Positions 26,388-36,348 are shown, counted from the first letter of the stretch. The stretch is DNA of 54,129 nucleotides from Alteromonas antoniana (GCF_019249295.1 NZ_JAESDH010000028.1:1-54129), one strand, 5' to 3'. Made by a program: numbers and translations. The notes: generated from the letters alone by a model not told the origin.

Positions 26388-26671
26388 GCCTGGTGAACTC
26401 TCCGTCGGGCAGAACTGATGCGAAAAAAAGCGAGACGATTACGTCACAATTATTAGACGAAAGTATACCAGTTTATTCTTAACCCACTGTCTGGCTAGAG
26501 TATAGATCGCTTATACAGGGTATGCATTTTAATACGTTGTGGTGGCATGGATTGCCGTGAGGGCACGTGGCGCGCATTTGTACTGGCGGTGTGTCCGCGA
26601 TTAAGAGCCTTTCACACGCCAGAGTCAGTGTGATCTAGCGTTGAAGCGGCAGATGAATGTACTCGTATCAG

Positions 26672-28516
26672 TTACTGACTGTCGTCCGACTTGACGGTTT
26701 CGTCACATGCGTTAAGCCGGGAACGTGCCTGAGTGTCTTTTGCCAGTACCTGCTTCAGATCTTCCATTCTCTGGCGAACGGCAACGCCATAAGATGCATC
26801 GTCACCCCACAAATCTGCCAGTTGTTTCATCGATTCGATATCGTGCTCACGGAAAATTCGGCCGGCCCGGTTTGCATCCTCCTCAGTGTTGCCTAAAAGT
26901 TTTAATGCCTCGGTACCCAGCACAATCGCAGAATCGAACGTTTCGCGGTTAAGGGCATTCACTTTCATTTTCAGAAGCTGGTAGGCGTGACGTCTGTCCC
27001 GGGCTCTCGCGGCGATAGCCAGATTGGGGTAATGCTTTTGTGCCAGCTTTACGATTTCAAGGGTTTTATCGGCGTTGTCGATGGCAATCACCAGGAGTCT
27101 GGCGTTGTTCGCGCCGGCTGCATCTAACAGCTCCTTTCTTGCCGCATCGCCGTAATAAACGGTATTGCCAAACCGCCTGAGCAAGTCGATTTGGCTTGGG
27201 CTGTGGTCCAGTACACTGACTTCATAACCCTGAGCATGAAGCAGGCGCCCGATAATCTGGCCAAAGCGTCCATAGCCAGCAATGATCACATGTTTCGACT
27301 CACCGATATCGGCCGGTGCGTCAAAGGCCGGGCGCTTGTCAGAGGATTTGCGCTGACGGCGATCATAGAGCATCAGCAACAGTGGCGTAATTAGCATGGA
27401 TATGGCGACGACCAGCGTGATCAGGTTGACCTGATCAGGCGTCAGTATTGAAAGCTGTCTGGAAAATGTCAGCAGAACAAAGGCGAATTCGCCGCCCTGT
27501 GCCAGTGCCAGTGTAAACAGCAGCTGTTGCTGATGATTTATACTGAATAATTTTGCCAGTGCGAACAGTACGAACGCTTTAACCGCAATTAACGATGCCA
27601 CCAATGCCAATACCAGCAACACATTGTCGCTAAACAGGGCAAAGTCGATGGAGGCGCCGACGGCAACAAAAAACAAACCCAGCAATAACCCCTTGAAAGG
27701 CTCAATATCGGCTTCCAGCTCGTGTCGGAATTCACTTTCTGCCAACACCACGCCCGCGAGGAATGTGCCAAGTGCCGGCGATAACCCAATTGCCTGCATT
27801 AATAACGCGATCGCGACTACCAGAAACAGCGCGAATACGGTAAAAATTTCGCGCAACCGGGTTTGGGCAATATAGCGAATTATGGGAGACGACACGTATT
27901 TTCCGGCCAGAATAATGCCAAGGATGACGGCTGTGGAGATTAACACCTGTGCGTAAATGGGCCAGTCATGAACCAGCGAATGACTGGCGGCCTCCATGGT
28001 AGAAGCGGGCTGAAAAGACAGCAGTGGCAACATTGCCAGCATGGGGATAACGGCAATGTCCTGAAATAATAATACCGAAAAGCTGTTTTGTCCGGCGTCC
28101 AGATTCAGCCAGCCTTTTTCTTCCAGGCTCTGAATAACAATTGCGGTAGAAGACAGCGCCAGCATGAGACCCACAGCAAGCGCCGGTTGCCATGCAAGGT
28201 TGAGGGCGAAAAAACTGATAAGAAAAATCAGCAGCGCAGACACGGTAACCTGCAAGCCACCGAGGCCGAGAATAGAGTGTCGTAATTTCCACAGCCGGGA
28301 GGGATGTAATTCAAGGCCGATGAGAAACAGCATCATCACCACACCGAATTCGGCAAAGTGCATGACTTCTGTTTGATCGCCAACAAGCGACAGCACAAAC
28401 GGGCCAATCAATATACCCGCCAGCAAATAGCCAAGCACTGAGCCAAGTCCGAGACGCTTTGCGATAGGAACAGCAATCAATGCTGCCCCCAGATAAATAA
28501 GGGCTTGTTGGAACAT
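26672..28516 (-). CDS. CPA2-family cation:proton antiporter with RCK domain (Kef-like)
   Basis: A 614-residue monovalent cation:proton antiporter-2 family protein. About 12 transmembrane helices (residues 1-385) begin with the typical LGLGSVLGYLLAGILIGP. A cytoplasmic RCK/TrkA-N domain (about 405-530) has the Rossmann motif GYGRFGQIIGRLLHAQGYEV. The C-terminal ~80 residues are charged. Kef-type members export K+ in exchange for H+ under electrophile or glutathione control, but KefF- or KefG-type ancillary genes are absent here. The start is ATG at 28516 (GTG two codons earlier is also possible); the ribosome binding site is weak. The ion specificity is inferred from the family. Confidence 0.93.
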   Translation of the reverse strand: MFQQALIYLGAALIAVPIAKRLGLGSVLGYLLAGILIGPFVLSLVGDQTEVMHFAEFGVVMMLFLIGLELHPSRLWKLRHSILGLGGLQVTVSALLIFLISFFALNLAWQPALAVGLMLALSSTAIVIQSLEEKGWLNLDAGQNSFSVLLFQDIAVIPMLAMLPLLSFQPASTMEAASHSLVHDWPIYAQVLISTAVILGIILAGKYVSSPIIRYIAQTRLREIFTVFALFLVVAIALLMQAIGLSPALGTFLAGVVLAESEFRHELEADIEPFKGLLLGLFFVAVGASIDFALFSDNVLLVLALVASLIAVKAFVLFALAKLFSINHQQQLLFTLALAQGGEFAFVLLTFSRQLSILTPDQVNLITLVVAISMLITPLLLMLYDRRQRKSSDKRPAFDAPADIGESKHVIIAGYGRFGQIIGRLLHAQGYEVSVLDHSPSQIDLLRRFGNTVYYGDAARKELLDAAGANNARLLVIAIDNADKTLEIVKLAQKHYPNLAIAARARDRRHAYQLLKMKVNALNRETFDSAIVLGTEALKLLGNTEEDANRAGRIFREHDIESMKQLADLWGDDASYGVAVRQRMEDLKQVLAKDTQARSRLNACDETVKSDDSQ

Positions 28517-28575
28517 GACCACAACTGAAAATCACACGGTTAGCTTGAGTATATCAGCTGGCTGCTAAGCCGGCT

Positions 28576-28603
28576 GATAAAAAAATGCCGGGCAAAGCCC
28601 GGC
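28576..28603 (-). terminator. Terminator after the outer-membrane barrel gene
   Basis: On the minus strand a perfect 7-bp stem GCCGGGC/GCCCGGC with a 3-base loop (28587-28603) is followed by a run of seven T after A (28578-28585). A second hairpin (ACCATTC/GAATGGT, 28619-28637) lies between it and the gene stop. Confidence 0.9.
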
Positions 28604-28657
28604 ACCATCGGAACGTGCACCATTCGTAAAGAATGGTCACATGCAGCAAGTTACCAA

Positions 28658-29236
28658 TTAGAAACGGTACTCAACACCCAGACTGGCCTGTTTCAGATCA
28701 GTTTCAAAATTTGTGTCGTCGATATCATCTACTGCGCTTTCTGCGTCCAACTCAGCATCGTAGACTGTATATTCTGCGTTAATCAGAAAATTCGGCGTGA
28801 CCGCATAGCTCAGACCACCACCGACAAACAGACTTTCATCGTCATAATCGTTGCTGAAGGTGCCCACATTGTATTCTGTTTCAGACCACAACTGTCCCAG
28901 TTTACCGTAGATTGAGAGGCGCTCTGTGATGGGGAAAGAGCCTTTCAGCGCTGCGGTATAACCATCGGTAGATGCGCCCGCGACGTCGTTGCCGTAGTCA
29001 CCAAAATCAATAATACTTCCCTCAAGCGCAAAGTATTCATTGAAACGGTAGCCTAATAGTCCCTGCCATACATCTTTGTCATCATCGAAGTCGTCTTCAC
29101 CTTCTACCCGCAGATAACCATAGTTACCGCCTACGTAAAAACCACTTTCATCAATATTCTCATCATACGACTGCGCGTTTGCGCCAAATGCAGTTAGTGC
29201 GATGATTCCTGCCAGTGTTGTTTTCATGTGCTTCAT
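28658..29236 (-). CDS. Outer-membrane beta-barrel protein (OmpA-like/porin-family fold)
   Basis: A 192-residue outer-membrane protein. A signal peptide (residues 1-21, ending ANAQ) precedes alternating beta strands of an eight-stranded barrel (FYVGGNYGYLRVE, WQGLLGYRFNEYFALEGS, then AALKGSFPITERLSIYGKLG) and the terminal strand ends in Phe (ASLGVEYRF), as needed for BAM assembly. It has only the barrel, without an OmpA peptidoglycan-binding domain. Acidic loops (DDFDDDKD, DNSDYDDE-like) face outward. The start is the first ATG at 29236 with GAAGGAAG upstream. It has its own terminator. A G+C-rich hairpin (29263-29287) sits in its leader. The ligand is unknown. Confidence 0.9.
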   Translation of the reverse strand: MKHMKTTLAGIIALTAFGANAQSYDENIDESGFYVGGNYGYLRVEGEDDFDDDKDVWQGLLGYRFNEYFALEGSIIDFGDYGNDVAGASTDGYTAALKGSFPITERLSIYGKLGQLWSETEYNVGTFSNDYDDESLFVGGGLSYAVTPNFLINAEYTVYDAELDAESAVDDIDDTNFETDLKQASLGVEYRF

Positions 29237-29262
29237 AATGACTTCCTTCTTACATTGAATTA

Positions 29263-29287
29263 AGCCCCGATGAAAAAGAAACGGGGC
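29263..29287 (-). promoter_or_regulatory. Leader hairpin of the barrel gene
   Basis: GCCCCG (29263-29268) pairs with CGGGGC (29282-29287) across a 13-base A-rich loop, about 26 bases upstream of the start codon on the minus strand. It could stabilise the message or bind an sRNA or Hfq. Function inferred from position. Confidence 0.35.
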
Positions 29288-29440
29288 ACAAATGTCACAG
29301 AAGCTGTTTCAATTGCCGTGCCACCTCCCAAACCCGGTAAAAAGCGGAAAAAGTCGGAAAGACTTTCAGGATTGGGTAAAAAATCTGCGTAAAAACAACA
29401 GGTAGTGAAATTTTGAAGAAAAAGCCGTAGGTGAAAATTC

Positions 29441-29473
29441 CCTGCCGGTATGAATCCTTTTCACACCGGCAGG
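29441..29473 (-). terminator. Hairpin after the TonB receptor gene
   Basis: A 9-bp stem (29441-29449 with 29465-29473) is extended by an inner TGAA/TTCA pair. It lies 27 bases past the receptor stop on the minus strand and is followed by GAATTTTC, a short T run. A probable terminator. Confidence 0.7.
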
Positions 29474-29499
29474 ATGCGCTGTTTAAAAACCACTCTGAA

Positions 29500-31629
29500 T
29501 TAAAAGCGCGTTTTCAGTGTCAGTGTCGCATTGCGCGGCGCACCGTATCGGTACTGGTCGAAAAAGCCAATCTGGCTATAGTATTTCTCGTCAGTCACAT
29601 TATCCACATTCAGCTGCAGTGAGGTGGCATCAGAAATATCATAACGCGCCATCAGGTTAACCAGGGCATAGGATGACTGCGCCAGTTTGATGTCTCCATT
29701 GACAGAATAGGTGTCGTCCTGCCAGTTAACGCCACCGCCTATGGTGAGCTCAGGTAATAAGTCGACTAACTGATAGGTAGTGAACAGTTTAAGCTGTTTA
29801 CGTGGCTGATCAGTATTCACTTCGTTTCCATCAGCATCCTCGGCGGTAAACTGAGAATATCCGGCAGTAATATGCCAGCCTTCTAAAGGCTGTCCGACGA
29901 CCTCCAGTTCAAACCCCTCAGACACTGTACCCTGTGCCTCAAATTGAGCAATGGTGTTTACTGTCCCGGGAACGATAAAACCAACATCGTCCTGCGCAAG
30001 ATTATCCTGCTCTATGCGAAACACGGCGATAGAGGTGTGCAGCGTATCATCGAGGTATGTACTTTTCAGACCAGCTTCCGCGCTTTGCCCCACTAAGGGG
30101 GCAAGATAGTCACCATTGCGATCCTGCGCATTCTGGGGCTGAAATATTTCGGTGTAGCTGGCATACACACGATGCTGCTCGGTGATGTTGTACAGCAGGC
30201 CGGCGTAAGGAATAACCACATTGTCGTCACCGAAGTCAGTAGTTACGCCGTAGCTTACGCCATCACGTTCCCAACTTGCCAGACGGCCGCCGGCAATGAC
30301 TTTCAGGTTGTCCGTGATGTGCAGGCGAGTGGCTCCATAGAAACCGGTTTGCTCAGTATCCATGTCCTGAGCCACATTGCCTTGAGTGCTCCATTCAGGC
30401 TCGGGGAAATTACCGTCCCAGCCATAGAAGTTGCCCACCGGAAGAAATGCGTTGTCTCCCATGGCACTGAACTCAAGCGTATCGGCTGATTGCTCACTGC
30501 GCAGTGCGCCCAGTACAAACTCATGATCACGACCGGCAAGTGAGTATTGACCGCTTAGCTGAATATCTACACTATCCTGCTCACTGGTACCTTCAGACTG
30601 ATACGGCCAGGATGACAGGCCCACGCCGCTTTCTTTATCCAGCGTACCAAACAGATACAGTAGCTTCGATTCCTGCTCGTAGCGCAGTTTGTTGTAATTC
30701 AGCTTTACTTCCCAACCATTGCTCAATACGTGATGCAGGTTAGCGAACAGGTTCGTCCCCGTGGTATCCCAGCGCGTCCAGGTAGCAGCCGTAGTCTGTG
30801 AAACATCCCAGTCAGTTTCGGTGCCGTCGCTAAAAAACGTGGGTAACGCGCCCCAGGTGGGCGAGGTGGGCGTGTTTTTCTGATAGCTTGCGCCTGCGCG
30901 CAGCAAAGTATTATTGGTGATGTTAGCTTCCAGCACGCCGTAAAGCACCGTGGTTTCATCTTCGTACAGATCCAGGTATGAGTCGCCTTCCTCATACTTT
31001 GCCACAATGCGCCCGCGAACAGAGCCTGAGCGGTTAAGGCCAGTACCGATATCTGCTACCACTTCGCGATTATTCCAGCTCCCCAGCGCAGCAGATGCAT
31101 AACCACGGGTATCCGTTGCTGTTGCGTGTTTGCGAACCAGATTGATTGAGGCAGAGGGATCGCCGGCGCCTGTCAGTAATCCGGTAGCGCCGCGCACAAA
31201 TTCTACGCGTTCGTACAACACAACATCCGCAATGGTTTCGCCGGAGTCACCAGCCAGACTCCAGGAAAGTGGCACACCATCTACCTGATAATTTGTGATA
31301 TCGAAGCCGCGGGCCTGGAACGTATTACGCACGTTGTCGACTTCCTTTGAAGAGACACCAACCGCATTCAGTACGGTGTCGGTGAGTGTATCCAGTGCCT
31401 GATCTTGAATTCGCAGGTCTGTGATCACGCTGACAGATTGCGGTGTTTCCTGCAGCGTCAGCCCCAGTCCGGTGGCGGTATCAATGACTTCACTAACAGT
31501 ATAACTACCTGAAACCGTGATCTTTTCAATATCGTCAGTGGCAGGTGCTTGTTGTGACATAGCAGGTGCTGACAAGGCAGATGTGACTGCCAGTGCGACA
31601 GACAGGGGGCGAAAGGAGCGCAAAAACAA
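29500..31629 (-). CDS. TonB-dependent siderophore receptor (FhuE/FpvA-like)
   Basis: A ~709-residue outer-membrane receptor that brings ferric siderophores into the periplasm using TonB energy. After the signal peptide (ending APAMS) comes a TonB box-like EKITVSGSY, the plug domain (ETPQSVSVITDLRIQDQ; GFDITNYQVDGVPL; LYERVEFVRGATGLLTGAGDPSASINLVRK) and a 22-strand barrel ending in LTLKTRF. The plug pattern is that of the TIGR01783-type siderophore receptors. No ATG fits; TTG at 31629 has GAGG eight bases upstream and gives a clean signal peptide, while a TTG at 31656 does not. A near-consensus Fur box sits at 31664-31678. Divergent from a PepSY-type membrane protein. The siderophore is not known. 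Confidence 0.93.
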   Translation of the reverse strand: MFLRSFRPLSVALAVTSALSAPAMSQQAPATDDIEKITVSGSYTVSEVIDTATGLGLTLQETPQSVSVITDLRIQDQALDTLTDTVLNAVGVSSKEVDNVRNTFQARGFDITNYQVDGVPLSWSLAGDSGETIADVVLYERVEFVRGATGLLTGAGDPSASINLVRKHATATDTRGYASAALGSWNNREVVADIGTGLNRSGSVRGRIVAKYEEGDSYLDLYEDETTVLYGVLEANITNNTLLRAGASYQKNTPTSPTWGALPTFFSDGTETDWDVSQTTAATWTRWDTTGTNLFANLHHVLSNGWEVKLNYNKLRYEQESKLLYLFGTLDKESGVGLSSWPYQSEGTSEQDSVDIQLSGQYSLAGRDHEFVLGALRSEQSADTLEFSAMGDNAFLPVGNFYGWDGNFPEPEWSTQGNVAQDMDTEQTGFYGATRLHITDNLKVIAGGRLASWERDGVSYGVTTDFGDDNVVIPYAGLLYNITEQHRVYASYTEIFQPQNAQDRNGDYLAPLVGQSAEAGLKSTYLDDTLHTSIAVFRIEQDNLAQDDVGFIVPGTVNTIAQFEAQGTVSEGFELEVVGQPLEGWHITAGYSQFTAEDADGNEVNTDQPRKQLKLFTTYQLVDLLPELTIGGGVNWQDDTYSVNGDIKLAQSSYALVNLMARYDISDATSLQLNVDNVTDEKYYSQIGFFDQYRYGAPRNATLTLKTRF

Positions 31630-31663
31630 GATACAATCCTCGTGTTGGTGATGCAATGAGTAA

Positions 31664-31678
31664 TGATAACTATTATCA
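31664..31678. promoter_or_regulatory. Fur box between siderophore receptor and PepSY operon
   Basis: TGATAACTATTATCA matches the 7-1-7 Fur core TGATAATNATTATCA at all but one defined position. It lies 35 bases before the receptor start and within the shared divergent promoter region. A further partial repeat (TATGATAATGAC near 31711) may extend the operator towards the PepSY gene. Confidence 0.85.
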
Positions 31679-31785
31679 ATTGAATTCGTAGCGCTGGCAA
31701 GTCATAATTGTATGATAATGACAGTGCACAAACAGTCGCCCTTGTCCTCACCAGAAAGAGCGATAAAAGACAGAGTCTGATTTTC

Positions 31786-32946
31786 ATGGGAAAAAAAGTA
31801 AGCAATAAGCGTTGGTTTCAACTGCACGGCTGGTTCACGTTGCCGGTGTGGGTGCTATTTTGTTTTATTTGTCTGACAGGCACGCTGGCGGTAGTCAGTC
31901 ATGAAATCACCTGGCTGGTAAATGAAAATGCCCGTGCGGATAACCCTGAATCAGTGGCTGCTCTGCCGATGGACGATATTACCCGCGCGTTAACCTCGCA
32001 ATATCCTACTGCGGACATCACCGGTATTACTGTAAGAGAACCTTATCTGACGTATGCGGTGATGTTCACCGATGTCGATAAACCGTATGCCATTGCTTAT
32101 ATTAATCAGTACACCGGTGAGGTTCAGGAAATAAACGATGGCCAGACCTTTATCGACTTTATGCGTTCGTTGCATGGTTGGCTGCTGTTTCCCTGGCAGC
32201 AGGGCTACAGCATAGGCTATTACCTTGTCAGCCTGCTAAGTGTATTTGTGCTGGGCGCGGTCATTACCGGGATGATGGTGTATAAAAAATTCTGGCGCGC
32301 CTTTACCCGGCCAACCCTCCGTTTTACACACGGCACAAAGACACTGCTGGCAGATCTTCACAAAACCACCGGTGCATGGTCTATCTGGTTCTTACTTATT
32401 ATGGGAATTACCGGCCTGTGGTATCTGATTCAGGGCGTGCTATGGCATAACGAGGTCGAAATTGAGCCCTGGCCAGCTTCTCTGTCAGCGCAGGCAATGC
32501 CGGATGGTGCTGATTCGGGCGAGATCAAGCGGGTATCACTGAATCAGGCTATGGCCACCGCAAGGCAGCGATATCCCGATTTGCAGCCCAGTTTTATCAT
32601 GCTGCCTGAACATAACCGGGATACATATAAAATTTCCGGCGATCAGGGAGAAGTCTTTTACGATCAGTACAGTTATCGCGTGGCTGTTAATCCTTACACA
32701 GGGGAAGTGACCGACACCTATTCGCCGACGTCAATGGCGCCGCTGCAAACCGTTATGCATCTGGCTGACCGGCTTCACTTTGGCACCGTCGGTGGCATTG
32801 TGACGAAAGCTATCTGGTTTGTGTTCGGTTTACTTATCACCGGTATGTCGATCACCGGGTTCTGGATGTGGCGCCGTAAACTGGTAAGTCAGGCAACATC
32901 GGCACCGTCGGGCTCAACCACCACACAGACAGCAGGAGCGAACTGA
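31786..32946 (+). CDS. PepSY-associated transmembrane protein (putative ferric-siderophore reductase)
   Basis: A 386-residue inner-membrane protein of the PepSY-TM family. It has four transmembrane helices: about residues 14-36 (LPVWVLFCFICLTGTLAVVS), 143-166 (SIGYYLVSLLSVFVLGAVITGMM region), 194-215 (TGAWSIWFLLIMGITGLWYL) and 340-362. PepSY-type periplasmic segments lie between, and His residues in and near the helices could ligate haem. Relatives encoded beside TonB receptors reduce iron from imported siderophores. The start is the ATG at 31786, which gives the usual short basic N-terminus; an upstream ATG at 31708 overlaps the operator. It shares one base with the next gene (TGATG) and is probably Fur-regulated with the receptor. 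Confidence 0.9.
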   Translation: MGKKVSNKRWFQLHGWFTLPVWVLFCFICLTGTLAVVSHEITWLVNENARADNPESVAALPMDDITRALTSQYPTADITGITVREPYLTYAVMFTDVDKPYAIAYINQYTGEVQEINDGQTFIDFMRSLHGWLLFPWQQGYSIGYYLVSLLSVFVLGAVITGMMVYKKFWRAFTRPTLRFTHGTKTLLADLHKTTGAWSIWFLLIMGITGLWYLIQGVLWHNEVEIEPWPASLSAQAMPDGADSGEIKRVSLNQAMATARQRYPDLQPSFIMLPEHNRDTYKISGDQGEVFYDQYSYRVAVNPYTGEVTDTYSPTSMAPLQTVMHLADRLHFGTVGGIVTKAIWFVFGLLITGMSITGFWMWRRKLVSQATSAPSGSTTTQTAGAN

Positions 32947-33395
32947 TGGCCAGAAAAATTGCTACCCCATGGCGGAAAGTGAAATTTCTTCTGAGTGCGC
33001 TGATACTGACTTTACCCCCATGGTTTTATTATCAATCGCAAAACCCGGTTTTTCCCGATGCGCTGGACAATAAGTCGGCTTTTGGCTTTGAATTTACGCC
33101 CATGCCTTATGATGAGAAACCGCCTTATCAACATGACGGCAAATACGTAAAAGATTTTCTGGTGATGGTAAATGAAGGTGAGGTCAGTGATATTCGTCAG
33201 GCGTACCTGAATATAGGCCCAGTGCCTCTGCCACTGGATTCATTGCAAGAGGAAGAGCTGGGGATCCTGCACGGCACACGTCACGGACAGCATGTGCATG
33301 CGCTAGCTGATGCCAGAATTAACGCGCGGGATAAATTGTGGCTAACGGTACAGACCTGGGATGGTAAGACGTTCCATGTTGACTGGACCCTCTGA
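32946..33395 (+). CDS. Hypothetical single-pass membrane protein of the siderophore locus
   Basis: A 149-residue protein with a basic N-terminus and one hydrophobic helix (VKFLLSALILTLPPWFYYQS, about residues 13-32), the rest probably periplasmic and beta-rich. No family recognised. It has His-containing stretches (GTRHGQHVHALADARI) that might bind metal. The ATG overlaps the stop of the PepSY-TM gene by one base, so it is translated with it. Its context (Fur box, TonB receptor, PepSY reductase candidate) points to a role in iron-siderophore processing. Confidence 0.82.
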   Translation: MARKIATPWRKVKFLLSALILTLPPWFYYQSQNPVFPDALDNKSAFGFEFTPMPYDEKPPYQHDGKYVKDFLVMVNEGEVSDIRQAYLNIGPVPLPLDSLQEEELGILHGTRHGQHVHALADARINARDKLWLTVQTWDGKTFHVDWTL

Positions 33396-34047
33396 TGTGT
33401 GGAAACGATTAAAAACTTCTCATTGCATCCTGAATCACCAGTCTGGCTTGCGGGTAGTCAACTTTGTAAGTGACAACCCGGTTACCTGAAAGCGTAGCGC
33501 CAGCTCTCGATTGCGTTCGCGCGGTATCATAAACCACAGGCTTATCTGCAGGTAGCCGCGGTAACGCAAAGCAAATTGCCTGACCCTGCAACCGTGAAGC
33601 GCTTAGCACAGTGTGCGCGAGGTCAGGTGATGGTCGCGAGTCTGACTCTTATGGCCGAACGCGAGTAACGCTCCCTACCCAACATCAAGCGAAATGTGCC
33701 ACTGGTCATACAATATCAGAGCATAGCCAGCTATCTGCGGCCTGCATGTTTTGCATTTTGCCGTATCAGAGATACCACAGCACGGTGCGGGGCATACTAG
33801 AAATGCCGCCATAGTAAGCCTCAGAGGTGAATAAAGACTGTCTGTTTTTTTGTGTGTAAACAGAATGCTACTTTATTCACCCGCACTTCGCTTAATCAGC
33901 TTTTTCAATTACCTGTATTTGTTTTATCGCTTATGCGATTTGTCAATTCTTGACTATCTTATCTGTACGCCGAACTAACGGTTAACAACTATTTAACGTG
34001 CGTGCTCGGGGCACGCCTTGAGTAAAACAACAATACAGGTGAAAACT
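33396..34047. other. Intergenic region upstream of katG with a possible gene remnant
   Basis: About 650 bases. A minus-strand open frame (33409 to about 33650, only GTG starts) encodes a protein-like C-terminus without a recognised family and is cut off by a stop upstream, so it may be a gene fragment. A nested hairpin lies at 33827-33880 (listed separately). The last ~150 bases must hold the katG promoter; no sure OxyR or Fur site was identified. Confidence 0.4.
33827..33880. promoter_or_regulatory. Nested inverted repeat upstream of katG
   Basis: A perfect 10-bp outer stem, GTGAATAAAG (33827-33836) with CTTTATTCAC (33871-33880), encloses a second perfect 7-bp stem, TCTGTTT (33841-33847) with AAACAGA (33858-33864). 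Together they fold as one long interrupted hairpin about 170 bases before the katG start. It has no T tract after it, so it is not a simple terminator. A regulator-binding site, a structured leader or a remnant of a small repeat element are all possible. Confidence 0.5.
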
Positions 34048-36348
34048 ATGGCGATTTTAAGGTTCAAACGGACAGCATTGTCTGGTCTTGTCGCTCTGGC
34101 GCTAACAAGCCCAATGGCGCTGGCTGATGACCATAAGACAATGAGTAAACCCGAGGGAGCGAAAGGCAACGGTGTCGCACAGCCCTTTGCACCTAAGTCA
34201 AATAACTTCTGGTGGCCTGATCAGCTTGATTTAACTGCACTGCGCAGCCACGACGCACGATCAAACCCTTATGGCGAAGACTTTAACTATGCTGAAGAGT
34301 TCAGCAAGCTCGATCTCGATCAGGTTATGGCTGATGTAGACGCGTTGTTAACCAACTCACAGGATTGGTGGCCTGCCGACTGGGGCAACTATGGTCCGTT
34401 CTTTATTCGTCTGTCCTGGCACAGTGCCGGTACCTACCGCACGCTGGACGGCCGTGGTGGCGGTGAAGGCGGGCAAATGCGTTTCGATCCGCTGAACAGC
34501 TGGCCGGATAACGGTAACCTTGATAAGGCCCGCCGTTTGCTGTGGCCGATAAAACAGAAATATGGCCGTGCGCTGTCGTGGGGAGATCTAATGATCCTCG
34601 CCGGTACCGTTGGCATGAAAAACATGGGCTTTGACATTTACGGTTATGCTGGTGGCCGTACCGATGACTGGGAGCCGGATTTAGTATACTGGGGACCTGA
34701 AGTCGAAATGCTGGCAAGCGATCGCGAAGAGCGCAATGGTAAGCTGCAGCGTCCGCTTGGTGCTACGCACATGGGGCTTATTTACGTTAACCCTGAAGGC
34801 CCGAAAGGCAAGCCTGACCCAATGGGGTCGGCTAAAAATATTCGCACGGCCTTTGGTCGCATGGCAATGAATGACGAAGAAACAGTGGCGCTTATCGCCG
34901 GCGGGCATACCTTCGGTAAAATGCATGGCGCGCACAAGGCCGGCGAGTGTCTGGATGCAGAACCCGGCGCGGCAGGTCTCGAAGAGCAGGGGCTGGGCTG
35001 GAAAAACAAATGTGGTAAAGGCAATGCTGAAGATACTGTGACCAGTGGCCTGGAAGGCGCATGGACACAAGCGCCAACGCGCTGGACGACGCTATATCTG
35101 TCGAACTTGCTAAACAATGAGTGGGAGCAAACCCGCAGTCCGGGCGGCGCAATTATCTGGGTACCGAAAGACAAGGCGATGCACAATGCCGTACCGGATG
35201 CGCATGTGGAAGGTAAGAAGAACCCACCGGTTATGACAACCGCTGATCTGGCTTTGAAATATGACCCTGAGTACAGAAAAATCGCCGAGCGCTTTCTGGC
35301 TAATCCGGATGAATACCAGCAAGCGTTTGCAAAAGCCTGGTTTAAACTCACGCACCGTGACATGGGGCCTAAAACCCGCTATTTAGGTAACCACGTGCCA
35401 GACGAGAATTTTATCTGGCAGGATCCGGTGCAGGAAATCAACTATGACCTGGTGACAGATGCCGATGTGGCGTCGCTGAAAAAAGCGATCCTGGACACCG
35501 AACTGAGTGTTTCTGCTCTGGTGAAAACTGCCTGGGGAGCGGCGTCAAGCTTCCGGGCATCGGATATGCGTGGTGGAGCTACCGGTGGTCGAATCCGCCT
35601 GCAACCACAAGCCAGCTGGGAAGTGAATGATCCGCAAGAACTCGATAACGTCCTGATGGAGTTGGACAAGATCCAGAAACGCTTCAACGGCAATGCCGGC
35701 GGTAAGAAAATCTCCATGGGTGACCTTGTCGTTCTGGCTGGCGCAGCAGCAATAGAGAAAGCGGCTGCCGATGCAGGCTACGATGTTACCGTTCCGTTCA
35801 TTCCGGGACGTGGTGATGCGACGCAAGAGCAAACAGATGTTGAGTCGTTCTCGCTGCTGGAGCCAACGGCAGATGCATTCCGTAACTATTTCAACGTCGA
35901 GGAAAGCTATCGGGGGCCTACCGAAATGCTGGTGGATAAAGCCGATCAGCTTAATCTGACGGTTCCGGAGATGACAGTGCTTGTGGGTGGCATGCGTGCG
36001 CTTGGCGCGAATGCGGGTAACAGTCGTCACGGTGTGCTTACTGATAAGCCGGGGCAACTTACTAACGACTTTTTCGTTAACCTGACTGACATGGGGCTCA
36101 TGTGGCGCAAGACGGATGATGAGTCAGTCTATGAAGGGGTAGACCGGAATTCAGGCAATGTGTTGTATACCGCAACACCGGTTGACCTGATATTCGGTTC
36201 AAACTCTGAGTTGCGTGCGATAAGCGAGGTGTACGCGTTTGATGATTCAAGCGAGAAGTTTGTGAATGACTTTGTCGATGCCTGGACTAAGGTGATGCGC
36301 CTTGACCGTTTCGACCTGCGTCATGACCTGACTGCGGACATCAACTAA
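34048..36348 (+). CDS. katG: Catalase-peroxidase with Sec signal peptide
   Basis: A 766-residue bifunctional haem catalase-peroxidase that breaks down H2O2. The two-domain katG layout is complete. The N-terminal catalytic domain has the distal Arg-Trp-His site ([11 protein letters not shown]), the crosslink tyrosine in YVNPEGP and the proximal His in IAGGHTFGK. The C-terminal repeat lacks haem, as in the family. The start is ATG at 34048 with AGGTGA upstream; it gives a clear signal peptide ([19 protein letters not shown], cleavage after ALA), so export to the periplasm is predicted, unlike the cytoplasmic E. coli KatG. A TTG at 34018 is less likely. A strong terminator follows. Confidence 0.96.
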   Translation: MAILRFKRTALSGLVALALTSPMALADDHKTMSKPEGAKGNGVAQPFAPKSNNFWWPDQLDLTALRSHDARSNPYGEDFNYAEEFSKLDLDQVMADVDALLTNSQDWWPADWGNYGPFFIRLSWHSAGTYRTLDGRGGGEGGQMRFDPLNSWPDNGNLDKARRLLWPIKQKYGRALSWGDLMILAGTVGMKNMGFDIYGYAGGRTDDWEPDLVYWGPEVEMLASDREERNGKLQRPLGATHMGLIYVNPEGPKGKPDPMGSAKNIRTAFGRMAMNDEETVALIAGGHTFGKMHGAHKAGECLDAEPGAAGLEEQGLGWKNKCGKGNAEDTVTSGLEGAWTQAPTRWTTLYLSNLLNNEWEQTRSPGGAIIWVPKDKAMHNAVPDAHVEGKKNPPVMTTADLALKYDPEYRKIAERFLANPDEYQQAFAKAWFKLTHRDMGPKTRYLGNHVPDENFIWQDPVQEINYDLVTDADVASLKKAILDTELSVSALVKTAWGAASSFRASDMRGGATGGRIRLQPQASWEVNDPQELDNVLMELDKIQKRFNGNAGGKKISMGDLVVLAGAAAIEKAAADAGYDVTVPFIPGRGDATQEQTDVESFSLLEPTADAFRNYFNVEESYRGPTEMLVDKADQLNLTVPEMTVLVGGMRALGANAGNSRHGVLTDKPGQLTNDFFVNLTDMGLMWRKTDDESVYEGVDRNSGNVLYTATPVDLIFGSNSELRAISEVYAFDDSSEKFVNDFVDAWTKVMRLDRFDLRHDLTADIN

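Noticed and set aside
33409..33609. 66-codon minus-strand frame before katG
   Set aside because: Only GTG starts, no binding site, stop just upstream and no recognised family; at most a fragment.
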